NCBI GenBank assembly: GCA_019245755.1
Contig: JAFARC010000047.1
Location: 1-50,171 of the forward strand
Direction: 5' to 3'
Source of the DNA: Mycobacteriaceae bacterium
Lineage (GTDB): Bacteria; Actinomycetota; Actinomycetes; Mycobacteriales; Mycobacteriaceae
DNA: 50,171 nt
Under the pieces are notes generated by a model that searched no databases, was not told the DNA's origin, and saw only the letters and a program-made list of their open reading frames with translations. Numbering within the stretch: the stretch's first letter is position 1; each line of letters starts with the position of its first letter. This document shows, piece by piece, positions 17,258 to 24,782 of this stretch. Both the position numbers and the translations under genes were made by a program.

Positions 17258-17835
17258 CGTGTGAGGTATCCGTTCAGCGACTGGGTCAGCTCCGCCGCGA
17301 GCGCGCGCTCGTCGAGAATCGACTCCACGATCCGTCCGGATTGGATCGTCGACTGGGTGATCAGCAGCACCATCGCGGCAAGTTGACGCGGATCGCCGGG
17401 CCGGACGCTGCCGTCGCGCTGCGCCGTCCGCAGTTCATCCGCGACGGCGTCGATCAGTACCCGCTGGCTGGTGCCGAGCCGCTCGGTGATGTAGACGATG
17501 GCGACGTCGGGTGCGCTGCGCAGCACCGACGTGACGAGTTGGTCGTGCCGGAGGCGGTCGGCCACCGCGACGATCCGCTCGACCAGCGCCTGGCGGCCGT
17601 GACCTCCCGCCGGCACCTCGCGCCAGGCACCGGTGATGCGGGCGGTCAGCACCGCGGCCAGGATCGAGCGGGTGTCGGGCCAGCGCCGGTACACGGTCGG
17701 GCGACTCACCCGAGCGCGCCGCGCGATCTCGGCGAGGGTCACCCGGTCGACGCCGAAATCCAGCACGCAGCTGGCGGCGGCGTCGAGGATCCGGTCCGCG
17801 ATGTCAACCGCATTAGCGTTACTGATTGACAGCAT
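17254..17835 (-). CDS. TetR-family regulator (Rv2250c-like)
   Basis: A 193-residue regulator counted from the ATG at 17835. The helix-turn-helix is VTLAEIARRARVSRPTVYRRW, at about residues 29-49. The C-terminal ligand domain contains RLGTSQRVLIDAVADEL and ends SLNGYLTR. It is coupled to glpD1 by a four-base overlap, and is divergent from the alkyl-DHAP-synthase-like gene at 17853 with only 17 bases between the two start codons. A 37-bp inverted repeat spans this gap and its own first codons, so it very likely controls both sides, and hence glycerol-phosphate flow. The start could be upstream in the open frame (for example at 17913), but that would run through the divergent gene. Confidence 0.88.
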   Translation of the reverse strand: MLSISNANAVDIADRILDAAASCVLDFGVDRVTLAEIARRARVSRPTVYRRWPDTRSILAAVLTARITGAWREVPAGGHGRQALVERIVAVADRLRHDQLVTSVLRSAPDVAIVYITERLGTSQRVLIDAVADELRTAQRDGSVRPGDPRQLAAMVLLITQSTIQSGRIVESILDERALAAELTQSLNGYLTR

Positions 17836-17852
17836 ATGTAATACTGTAACGC
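17816..17852. promoter_or_regulatory. GCGTTAC/GTAACGC inverted repeat in the divergent promoter
   Basis: Perfect 7-base arms at 17816-17822 and 17846-17852 enclose 23 bases that contain the TetR start codon. The right arm ends directly before the ATG at 17853. This is a probable operator for the adjacent TetR protein; both genes would need very short or no leaders. Confidence 0.6.
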
Positions 17853-19454
17853 ATGCCGTCGCTGTTGCCGCCGATGAAGTGGGATGGCTGGGGCGACCCG
17901 CAGGCGGCCACACCGCTTTCCGAGGGCATCCGATCGCTGCTCGAGCAGACGCTTGGCGTGGGCCGGGAACAAGTCCCGGCCCCCGAAATCGACGACGTGC
18001 GGATCCGGCCCCCGACGTTGTCCGCTCGCGATCGCGACACGCTCACCGCGATCGTCGGTCAGGATTACTTCGCCGACGACGACCGCAGCCGGCTGCTGCA
18101 CGCCGGCGGCAAGTCGACGTTGGATCTGTTGCGGCGCAAGGATACCGGGGTGCAGGACGCGCCGGACGCGGTGCTGCTGGCCGGCCACGAGGACGAGATC
18201 GCCGCGATCCTGCGCCACTGCTCGCGACACCGGATCGCGGTCGTGCCGTTCGGCGGAGGCACCAGCGTGGTCGGCGGCCTGGACCCGGTCCGCGCCGGGT
18301 TCGACGCCGTGTTGGCCCTCGACTTGCGCCGCTTCGACGAGTTACATGCGCTCGACGACATCTCCTGGGAGGCCGAACTGGGCGCCGGCGTCACCGGCCC
18401 GGACGCGGAACGCCTGCTCGGCGAACGCGGGTTTTCGCTGGGGCATTTTCCGCAGAGCTTCCAGTTCGCGACGATCGGCGGGTTCGCGGCGACCCGCTCG
18501 TCGGGCCAGGACTCGGCCGGCTATGGCCGGTTCAACGAGATGATCCGCGGGCTGCGTGTCGTCACCCCGGCCGGCGTCCTGGACCTCGGCCGGGCACCGG
18601 AATCGGCCGCCGGCCCCGACCTGCGCCAGTTGTTCGCCGGATCCGAAGGGGTGCTCGGCGTGATCACGCGGGTGCGGTTGCGGGTTCATCCGGTGCCGGA
18701 TGTAACGCGCTTTGAGGCCTGGTCGTTTACCGACTTTGCCACCGGCACAGCGGCTTTGCGTGCCGTCGCGCAGATCGGCACCGGGCCGACCGTGATCCGG
18801 CTGTCCGACGAGGCCGAGACGGGGGTGAACCTCGCGACCACGGAAGCCATTGGCGGGCAGGCCGTCACGGGCGGCTGCCTGGCCGTCACGGTATTCGAGG
18901 GCACTGCCGAGCACGCCGAGAGCCGGCACGCCGAAACCAAAGCTGTGCTGGCGGCGCACGGCGGTGCCTCGCTCGGCGAGGCGCCCGCGCGGGCGTGGGA
19001 GCACGGCCGGTTCGGCGCGCCGTACCTGCGGGACTCGCTGCTGGCGGCGGGGGCGTTGTGCGAGACGCTCGAGACGGCGACCGGCTGGTCGAATATCGCC
19101 GCGGTGAAGGCGGCGGTCACCGAGGCCCTGACCCGCTCACTGCGCGAATCGGGTACGCCCGCGCTGGTGCTGTGCCACATTTCGCATGTGTACGTCACCG
19201 GTGCGTCGCTGTACTTCACCGTGGTCGCCGGGCAGCGCGGTGATCCGATCGACCAGTGGCGCCGCGCCAAGGCCGCGGCGTCGGAGGCGATGATGCGCGC
19301 CGGCGCCACGATCACCCATCACCACGCGGTCGGCACCGATCACCGGCCGTGGATGCGCGCGGAGGTCGGGGACCTTGGCGTGGAGGTGTTACGGGCGGTC
19401 AAGGCGATGCTCGATCCGGCCGGAATCCTCAACCCGGGCAAGTTGCTTCCGTGA
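17853..19454 (+). CDS. FAD-binding oxidase, alkyl-DHAP-synthase-like (Rv2251-like)
   Basis: A 533-residue flavoprotein of the vanillyl-alcohol-oxidase/FAD_binding_4 family. The FAD-binding block is IAVVPFGGGTSVVGG near residue 130, followed by FATIGGFAATRSSGQDSAGYGRFNEMI, a pattern shared with alkyldihydroxyacetonephosphate synthases. Near the C-terminus, ATITHHHAVGTDHRPWM matches the His-rich active-site loop (HHHxVGxxH) of those enzymes, and the end AMLDPAGILNPGKLLP is the usual family tail. Animal homologues make the ether bond of plasmalogens from acyl-DHAP; whether mycobacteria make such lipids is not settled, so the function is tentative. It is divergent from TetR-glpD1 and overlaps the kinase gene by four bases. 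Confidence 0.88.
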   Translation: MPSLLPPMKWDGWGDPQAATPLSEGIRSLLEQTLGVGREQVPAPEIDDVRIRPPTLSARDRDTLTAIVGQDYFADDDRSRLLHAGGKSTLDLLRRKDTGVQDAPDAVLLAGHEDEIAAILRHCSRHRIAVVPFGGGTSVVGGLDPVRAGFDAVLALDLRRFDELHALDDISWEAELGAGVTGPDAERLLGERGFSLGHFPQSFQFATIGGFAATRSSGQDSAGYGRFNEMIRGLRVVTPAGVLDLGRAPESAAGPDLRQLFAGSEGVLGVITRVRLRVHPVPDVTRFEAWSFTDFATGTAALRAVAQIGTGPTVIRLSDEAETGVNLATTEAIGGQAVTGGCLAVTVFEGTAEHAESRHAETKAVLAAHGGASLGEAPARAWEHGRFGAPYLRDSLLAAGALCETLETATGWSNIAAVKAAVTEALTRSLRESGTPALVLCHISHVYVTGASLYFTVVAGQRGDPIDQWRRAKAAASEAMMRAGATITHHHAVGTDHRPWMRAEVGDLGVEVLRAVKAMLDPAGILNPGKLLP

Positions 19455-20377
19455 CCGGCGCCCGCCGCGACATCGCCCGGGTCACCGTGCTCACCAATCC
19501 GGCTTCCGGGCATGGCAACGCACCGCACGCGGCCGAGCGGGCGATCGCGCAGCTGCAGCGCCGCGGCGTCGACGCGGTGCAGATCGTCGGCACCGACGCC
19601 GCCCACGCCCGTCGCCTCGTGCACGATGCGCTCGACCGCGGCACCGACGCGTTGGCCGTCGTCGGCGGCGACGGCGTTATTTCGCTTGCCCTGCAGGAAA
19701 TCGCGACAACACAGGTGCCGCTGGGCATCATCCCGGCCGGCACCGGCAACGATCATGCCCGCGAATACGGGATCCCGACGGGCGATCCGCCGGCCGCCGC
19801 CGATGTGGTGGTGGACGGCTATGTCGACAGCGTCGACCTCGGGCGCATCCGGCGTGATTCGGGCGAGCACCAGTGGTTCGGCACCGTGATGGCGGCCGGT
19901 TTCGACTCGCTGGTCAGCGACCGGACCAACCGCATGCGCTGGCCGCACGGGCGGATGCGTTACAACCTGGCGATGCTCGCCGAGTTGTCCAAGCTGCGGC
20001 TGCTGCCGTTCCGCCTGGTGCTCGACGGCACCCAGGAGATCGTCGCCGATCTGACGCTGGCCGCGTTCGGCAACACCCGCAGCTACGGCGGCGGAATGCT
20101 GATCTGCCCGAACGCCGACCACAGCGACGGCCGGCTGGACATCACCATGGTGCACTCCGCGTCGCGCGCCAGGCTGGTGCGGCTGTTGCCGACGGTCTTC
20201 CGCGGCACGCATGTCGATCTCGACGAGGTCAGCACCGCGCGCGCCGGGTCCGTACGGGTGGAGTGCCCCGGCATCAACGCCTACGCCGATGGTGAGTTCG
20301 CCTGCCCGCTTCCCGTCGAGGTGTCCGCCGTCGCGGGCGCGCTGAAGATCCTGCGGCCTACCCCACGCCCCGGCTGA
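19451..20377 (+). CDS. Diacylglycerol kinase family protein (Rv2252-like)
   Basis: A 308-residue lipid kinase. The DAGKc domain opens VTVLTNPASGHGNA, has the nucleotide-binding motif VVGGDGVISLAL (usual form GGDGT, here with Val) and continues PLGIIPAGTGNDHAR. A second domain includes NTRSYGGGMLICPNADHSDG and ends with ECPGINAYADGEFACPLP. The M. tuberculosis counterpart phosphorylates diacylglycerol to phosphatidic acid and was linked to phosphatidylinositol mannoside synthesis. The GTG start at 19451 overlaps the upstream TGA (GTGA), so it is coupled to the flavoprotein. Its 3' end overlaps the convergent DUF3145 gene by 20 bases. Confidence 0.92.
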   Translation: MTGARRDIARVTVLTNPASGHGNAPHAAERAIAQLQRRGVDAVQIVGTDAAHARRLVHDALDRGTDALAVVGGDGVISLALQEIATTQVPLGIIPAGTGNDHAREYGIPTGDPPAAADVVVDGYVDSVDLGRIRRDSGEHQWFGTVMAAGFDSLVSDRTNRMRWPHGRMRYNLAMLAELSKLRLLPFRLVLDGTQEIVADLTLAAFGNTRSYGGGMLICPNADHSDGRLDITMVHSASRARLVRLLPTVFRGTHVDLDEVSTARAGSVRVECPGINAYADGEFACPLPVEVSAVAGALKILRPTPRPG

Positions 20378-20870
20378 GCCACGGCACCTCGGCCCCGTCG
20401 CCGCCGTCGCGGTAGGACTCCAGCGCCTCGTCCCACGCCGTGCCGAGCACCGAATCCAGTTCCGCGAGCAATGTGTCGGCACCGGCGGCCATCAGCGCCC
20501 GTAACCGCATCTCTCCGACCATGATGTCGCCGTTGGCGCTCATCGAGCCGCTCCACAACCCCAACTGCGGGGTATGGCTGAACCGATGCCCGTCCACCCC
20601 GGGGCTGGGATCCTCGGTGACCTCGAACCGCAGCACCGGCCAGGACCGCAGCGCGTTCGCCAGCCGCGCGCCGGTGCCGACCGGGCCCACCCAGTTGGTG
20701 ACCGCGCGCAGCTGGCCGGGCATCGCCGGCTGCGGCGTCCACTTCAGGTCGGCCTTGGCCTGCAGGGTCGACGACAGCGCCCATTCGACATGCGGGCACA
20801 CCGCCGCGGGTGAGGCGTGGATGTACACCACGCCCGTCGTCGCGTCGGCGAACTGATTCGACGCACGCAT
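20358..20870 (-). CDS. DUF3145 protein (Rv2256c-like)
   Basis: A 170-residue cytoplasmic protein. DUF3145 is recognised from the start ASNQFADATTGVVYIHASPA and the blocks CPHVEWALSSTL, FEVTEDPSPGVDGHRFSHTP and LGTAWDEALESYR. The function is unknown in actinobacteria, where it is widely conserved. I chose ATG 20870 because AAGGAG lies six bases before it; the longer frame to 20909 lacks a ribosome-binding site. Its end overlaps the kinase gene on the other strand by 20 bases. Confidence 0.9.
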   Translation of the reverse strand: MRASNQFADATTGVVYIHASPAAVCPHVEWALSSTLQAKADLKWTPQPAMPGQLRAVTNWVGPVGTGARLANALRSWPVLRFEVTEDPSPGVDGHRFSHTPQLGLWSGSMSANGDIMVGEMRLRALMAAGADTLLAELDSVLGTAWDEALESYRDGGDGAEVPWLSRGVG

Positions 20871-20974
20871 CTGCTGCTCCTTCGGCTCGGCGAGGGACGT
20901 CTTCCCCAACGACCTGGCAGAACCGACGAGCTGATTCGAGCGTGTCTATTGTGCCCTGTGTGACGGCTGTTGCG

Positions 20975-21799
20975 CTAGTCTGCGGCGAACTCGGCGATAA
21001 TCGTGTCTGAGAACTCCGGCCATCGCGACCGCGACCAGTCCCCGAAATCGCGGTCGGTCAGCACCACCAGCGCCAGGTCGCGCGCCGGATCGGTCCAGAT
21101 GAATGTGCCCGACTGGCCGAAGTGGCCGTAGCTGCGGGCGGAGTTCTCCGAGCCGGTCCAGTGCGGCGTCTTGGTGCCCCGGATTTCGAAGCCCAGCCCC
21201 CAGTCGTTGGGCCGCTGGACGCCGAAGCCGGGCAGCACACCGGCGAGCCCGGGGAACTGGACGGTGATGGCCTCGGCGTGGGTCTGCGGCGCGACGGTGG
21301 TGGGGCGAACCAGGTCGGCGGCGAACCGGGCGAGGTCGGCGACGGTGGACACCGCCCCGTAGCCGGCGGCGACGGCGCCGTCGTCGAGCCGGCTGCCGAC
21401 CATGCCCAGCGGCTGGAATACCGCGTCGTGTAGGTATTGGCCGAACTCGATGCCGGCCTGGTTCTGCACGGACTTGGCCAGCACCTGGAATCCGTAGTTG
21501 GAGTACATCCGCCGCTTGCCCGGCTCGGCCAGCACCTCGCCGGTGTGCATCGACAGCCCGGACGCGTGTGCCAGCAGGTGGCGGATCGTCGACCCGGGTG
21601 GACCCGCGGGCGTGTCGAGCTCGACCACGCCTTCCTCGACGGCGATGTGCGCCGCGCGGGCGACGAGCGGTTTGGTGACCGACGCCAGCGTGAACCCGCG
21701 CTCCTGATCACCGTATGCGGCCATCACCCCGGACGGCCCGACGACCGCCGCCGCGGCGTTGGTCACCGGCCAGTCGGCAATCGCGTCGAGGGCAGACAT
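20975..21799 (-). CDS. Beta-lactamase-fold serine hydrolase (Rv2257c-like)
   Basis: A 274-residue class C-type penicillin-binding fold. The nucleophile motif is Ser40-Val-Thr-Lys43 in LASVTKPLVARA. The second motif is YSNYGF (Tyr-x-Asn) about 60 residues on, and YGHFGQSGTFIW carries the HxG-like third motif. HLLAHASGLSMH is the typical class C helix. There is no signal peptide, so it probably acts in the cytoplasm as an esterase or peptidase, not as a resistance enzyme; this is an inference. The start ATG 21799 matches the M. tuberculosis N-terminus; a GTG at 21826 is an alternative. Confidence 0.88.
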   Translation of the reverse strand: MSALDAIADWPVTNAAAAVVGPSGVMAAYGDQERGFTLASVTKPLVARAAHIAVEEGVVELDTPAGPPGSTIRHLLAHASGLSMHTGEVLAEPGKRRMYSNYGFQVLAKSVQNQAGIEFGQYLHDAVFQPLGMVGSRLDDGAVAAGYGAVSTVADLARFAADLVRPTTVAPQTHAEAITVQFPGLAGVLPGFGVQRPNDWGLGFEIRGTKTPHWTGSENSARSYGHFGQSGTFIWTDPARDLALVVLTDRDFGDWSRSRWPEFSDTIIAEFAAD

Positions 21800-21862
21800 C
21801 GGCGCCAGCTTAAGCTCGGACGCCACGCCACAATCGCGCTGGCGAAGGCAGTGCTACCCGGG

Positions 21863-22519
21863 CTATCTGGCTACCGGCCCCGGCGGCATCGACCTCACCG
21901 GCCTCGGCAGTGGCGACCGGACTGTGCTGTCGACCGTCGTGACAGTCGGCGACGACACCGGAGCCGAAGTGGCGGTAGCGGTGGCGGTGAGCGTGGGCGA
22001 CGACACGGTAGCGGTAACGACGGTGTACGAAGGCACCGTACCCGTAACGACGGTGACGGTCGGTGACGACACCGTAACCGAACCGACGCTGACAGTCGGC
22101 GACGACACCGTACCCGAACCGACGCTGACCGTCGGCGACGACACCGTAGCGGTGGTCGGCGTCGGCCGCGTCCACGTGGGATGTGTCCAGGTGGGCGGTA
22201 TCCACGTCGGGGGTGTCCATCTCGGGGGCGACCGACGCGTCGTCGGCCGCCAGAAATGGGGATCGTCAGTGGGAGCGGGCCGCTCGGTGCGATCCCGGTC
22301 GACGCCTGCGGAGCCGTCTCCACTGCCAGAAGTCAAAAGAATAGTCGGCGTCGGTGCCTCTTCCAGTTTCATGCAGGTCGCGCCGACGCAGGTCGCCACG
22401 CCAATCAGCATGAGGGCGGTGCTGGCGGTGTGAATTCGAGATGATGCTTGCTTGTTGTCTGCCGGTCGGCCTGCAGCCTTGCCGTGTTTCGATAGCGCCT
22501 TGGGTCGCAAAGGTAACAT
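21863..22519 (-). CDS. Probable exported Thr/Ser/Val/Pro-rich repeat protein
   Basis: No family is recognised. The minus-strand frame from ATG 22519 gives about 218 residues. A basic stretch (KALSKHGKAAGRP ... SSRIH) comes before a hydrophobic segment TALMLIGVATCVGATC that looks like a signal or anchor, followed by an acidic linker, a WxPPTW-type run (PPTWIPPTWTHPTWT) and then 12-residue repeats near TVSSPTVSVGSG, TVSSPTVSVGSV, TVSSPTVTVVTG. Such Thr/Ser/Pro-rich tails are typical of cell-wall-spanning or O-mannosylated mycobacterial proteins. The start is uncertain (ATG 22411 falls inside the hydrophobic segment). The opposite strand is also open through the repeats but lacks an export signal and would begin inside the hydrolase gene. 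It stands where a methyltransferase gene (Rv2258c) lies in M. tuberculosis. Confidence 0.5.
   Translation of the reverse strand: MLPLRPKALSKHGKAAGRPADNKQASSRIHTASTALMLIGVATCVGATCMKLEEAPTPTILLTSGSGDGSAGVDRDRTERPAPTDDPHFWRPTTRRSPPRWTPPTWIPPTWTHPTWTRPTPTTATVSSPTVSVGSGTVSSPTVSVGSVTVSSPTVTVVTGTVPSYTVVTATVSSPTLTATATATSAPVSSPTVTTVDSTVRSPLPRPVRSMPPGPVAR
22059..22147. repeat. 36-bp tandem repeats within the exported-protein gene
   Basis: Units of 36 bases, beginning GTCGGYGACGACACCGTA on the plus strand, are at 22059-22094 and 22095-22130, with a partial third from 22131. Degenerate earlier units lie back to about 21946. The unit is a multiple of three, so copy-number change would keep both strands' frames open. 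Confidence 0.85.
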
Positions 22520-22968
22520 TTTTACCGCCCACGCGATGGGAATAGTTTCGCCCTTGAAGCTACGCCTTTCGGCGTTCCAGGGAGTCAAAAGAAGCAAAGT
22601 ATTTCTCGGCTTATGTGCATCGGAAACTAACCCCGTACGAGGTATGCCTCGAACCTGAACTGTCCCGACTCGCCAGCTGCCGCTATGACATCCGGCCAAG
22701 CAGATGGGTTACGCCGATGTTCATTATGTCCCTTCATCAGCAACCGAAATGTTTGGCCTGTTTGGCGCCGCGAAGAGTGCTTTGCTCCGCGAAGTAACGA
22801 CCGCATGATCGGAGTCTGTATCCCTGCTCCATAGCGCCGACGAATCCCGCCAGAATTCGGCAGCAGCAGCGGCTTCACCACAACTGAAACGCCAGGCGAA
22901 GCCAGTTGTCGGGTCGCAGCGCACCCTCGCCGATAGGCACTGGCCCCACGCCATTAGGTTTGAATGCC
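22520..22968. other. AT-richer intergenic region without a recognisable gene
   Basis: This 449-base stretch is clearly poorer in G and C than its neighbours. No frame on either strand has plausible mycobacterial codon use or a known motif. It includes the small inverted repeat CGAGG-TATG-CCTCG at 22638-22651 and GGTAA-CATTT-TTACC near 22511-22525. It probably holds the promoters of mscR and, if real, of the exported repeat protein; it may be a scar from loss of an Rv2258c-like gene. Confidence 0.55.
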
Positions 22969-24054
22969 ATGACTCAGACAGTGCGCGGCGTGATCTCTCG
23001 GAAGAAGGGCCAACCCGTCGAGGTCGTCGACGTCCTCGTGCCCGATCCCGGTCCGGGCGAGGTCGTGGTGGACGTGACCGCGTGCGGCGTGTGCCACACC
23101 GACGTGACCTACCGCGACGGCGGCATCACCGACGACTATCCGTTTCTGCTCGGCCACGAGGCCGCCGGCACGGTGGAGCAGGTCGGCGCGGGCGTGCACA
23201 CGGTGGCGCCCGGGGATTTCGTGGTCCTGAACTGGCGTGCGGTCTGCGGCAGGTGCCGGGCCTGCCGGCGCGGCCGGCCGTGGTACTGCTTCGACACCCA
23301 CAACGCCGAGCAGAAGATGACGCTCGCCGACGGCACCGAGCTGACGCCGGCGCTGGGCATCGGCGCGTTCATCGACAAGACGCTGGTGCACGAGGGCCAG
23401 TGCACGAAGGTCGACCAGGCCGCCGACCCCGCCGTGGCCGGGCTGCTGGGCTGCGGGGTGATGGCCGGGCTGGGCGCGGCGGTCAACACCGGCGCCGTCA
23501 CCCGCGACGACACGGTGGCGGTGATCGGCTGCGGCGGGGTGGGCGACGCCGCGATCGCCGGCTCGCGGCTGGCCGGCGCCAAGACGATCATCGCGGTCGA
23601 CACCGACGACAAGAAACTGAAGTGGGCCACCGACTTCGGCGCCACCCACACCGTCAATGCCCGCACCACCGATCCCGTCGAGGCGATCCAGGAGCTCACC
23701 AACGGGTTTGGCGCCGACGTGGTCATCGACGCGGTCGGCCGGCCGGAGACCTGGAAGCAGGCGTTCTACGCCCGTGACCTGGCCGGCACCGTGGTGCTGG
23801 TCGGGGTGCCGACCCCCGACATGCGCCTCGACATGCCGTTGCTGGACTTCTTCTCCCACGGCGGGTCGCTGAAATCGTCCTGGTACGGCGACTGCCTCCC
23901 CGAACGGGACTTCCCGACACTGGTGAGCCTGTATCTGCAGGGCCGGCTCCCGCTCGACAAATTCGTCACCGAGCGCGTCGGTATCGATGACATCGAGCAG
24001 GCGTTCGTCAAGATGCATTCCGGTGAGGTGCTGCGCTCGGTGGTGATCCTCTGA
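22969..24054 (+). CDS. mscR: S-nitrosomycothiol reductase / mycothiol-dependent formaldehyde dehydrogenase
   Basis: A 361-residue zinc alcohol dehydrogenase matching Rv2259 (MscR). It uses NAD and mycothiol to oxidise the formaldehyde-mycothiol adduct or to reduce S-nitrosomycothiol. The catalytic zinc site shows CGVCHTD and [15 protein letters not shown]; the structural zinc lobe shows [15 protein letters not shown] with four cysteines. The Rossmann motif is [30 protein letters not shown] is also typical of the class. The start is taken at ATG 22969, since [18 protein letters not shown] lines up with the family N-terminus. The stop overlaps the next start (TGATG at 24052-24056). Confidence 0.96.
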   Translation: MTQTVRGVISRKKGQPVEVVDVLVPDPGPGEVVVDVTACGVCHTDVTYRDGGITDDYPFLLGHEAAGTVEQVGAGVHTVAPGDFVVLNWRAVCGRCRACRRGRPWYCFDTHNAEQKMTLADGTELTPALGIGAFIDKTLVHEGQCTKVDQAADPAVAGLLGCGVMAGLGAAVNTGAVTRDDTVAVIGCGGVGDAAIAGSRLAGAKTIIAVDTDDKKLKWATDFGATHTVNARTTDPVEAIQELTNGFGADVVIDAVGRPETWKQAFYARDLAGTVVLVGVPTPDMRLDMPLLDFFSHGGSLKSSWYGDCLPERDFPTLVSLYLQGRLPLDKFVTERVGIDDIEQAFVKMHSGEVLRSVVIL

Positions 24055-24674
24055 TGGCCATCGACCGCGTCGTCACCCACGGCACGTTCGAACTTGACGG
24101 CGGCAGTTGGGACGTCGACAACAACATCTGGCTCGTCGGCGACGACTCCGACGTCATCGTGATCGACGCCGCCCACACCGCTGCGCCGATCGTCGACGCG
24201 GTGGCCGGTCGCAACGTCGTCGCGGTCATCTGCACCCACGGCCACAACGACCACGTCACGGTCGCCCCCCAGCTCGGCGAAACGCTCGACGCCCCGGTGC
24301 TGATGCATCCGGCCGATGAGATGCTGTGGCGGATGACCCACCCGGGCAAGGGCTTTCGCGCACTGCAAACAGACACGGTCCTGACCGCGGGCGGTCTAGA
24401 GCTAACGGCCATCCACACCCCCGGCCACTCCCCCGGGTCGTCGTGCCTGTACGTTCCCGACCTCGGTGCGGTGTTCAGCGGCGACACCCTGTTCCAGGGC
24501 GGCCCCGGCGCAACGGGGCGCTCGTACTCCGACTTCCCGACGATCCTGGCGTCGATCTCCCAGCGGCTGGGCAGGCTGCCGGCCGACACCGTCGTCTACA
24601 CCGGGCACGGCGACACCACCACCATCGGGGGCGAGCTGGTCCACTACGACGACTGGGTGGCCAGAGGCCACTGA
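24054..24674 (+). CDS. Metallo-beta-lactamase-fold hydrolase (Rv2260-like)
   Basis: A 206-residue glyoxalase-II-like hydrolase. The metal-binding motif is HGHNDH at residues 62-67, and HTPGHSPGSSCLY and the later VFSGDTLFQGG give the third His and bridging Asp; VVYTGHGDTTTIGGE supplies the last His. It is coupled by a one-base overlap to mscR and is probably the thioesterase that releases formate (or another product) from the mycothiol conjugate, as inferred from the constant pairing. The final nine codons including the stop are followed by a perfect second copy (24675-24701), so the 3' end has been duplicated. Confidence 0.92.
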   Translation: MAIDRVVTHGTFELDGGSWDVDNNIWLVGDDSDVIVIDAAHTAAPIVDAVAGRNVVAVICTHGHNDHVTVAPQLGETLDAPVLMHPADEMLWRMTHPGKGFRALQTDTVLTAGGLELTAIHTPGHSPGSSCLYVPDLGAVFSGDTLFQGGPGATGRSYSDFPTILASISQRLGRLPADTVVYTGHGDTTTIGGELVHYDDWVARGH

Positions 24675-24701
24675 GACGACTGGGTGGCCAGAGGCCACTG
24701 A
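24648..24701. repeat. Perfect 27-bp tandem duplication across the stop codon
   Basis: Bases 24648-24674, which encode DDWVARGH and the stop, are repeated exactly at 24675-24701. The exact identity suggests a recent slippage event. Protein sequence is unchanged because the first stop is kept. Confidence 0.95.
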
Positions 24702-24721
24702 ATTGGTTACCCGGAGCGCCT

Positions 24722-24770
24722 ATTGTCGGTTACACCGACTCCACGCCGATTGTCGGTTACACCGACTCCA
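24722..24770. promoter_or_regulatory. Tandem 27-bp-spaced copies of a 15-bp palindrome upstream of the SDR gene
   Basis: ATTGTCGGTTACACCGACTC with two further bases repeats at 24722 and 24749. Each copy contains the perfect palindrome GTCGGT-TAC-ACCGAC (24725-24739 and 24752-24766). The second copy ends 16 bases before the SDR start codon. A twofold operator for an unidentified regulator is likely but unproven. Confidence 0.55.
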
Positions 24771-24782
24771 GGAGTGAGAACC

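Noticed and set aside
21759..22433. A 224-codon plus-strand frame across the 36-bp repeats
   Set aside because: It begins antisense inside the serine hydrolase gene, has no export signal despite a repeat-rich composition, and the minus-strand frame explains the region better. The repeat length explains why both frames stay open.
22627..22881. A short minus-strand frame in the AT-richer gap
   Set aside because: Its codon use is unlike the flanking genes, it has no start context and no recognisable motif.
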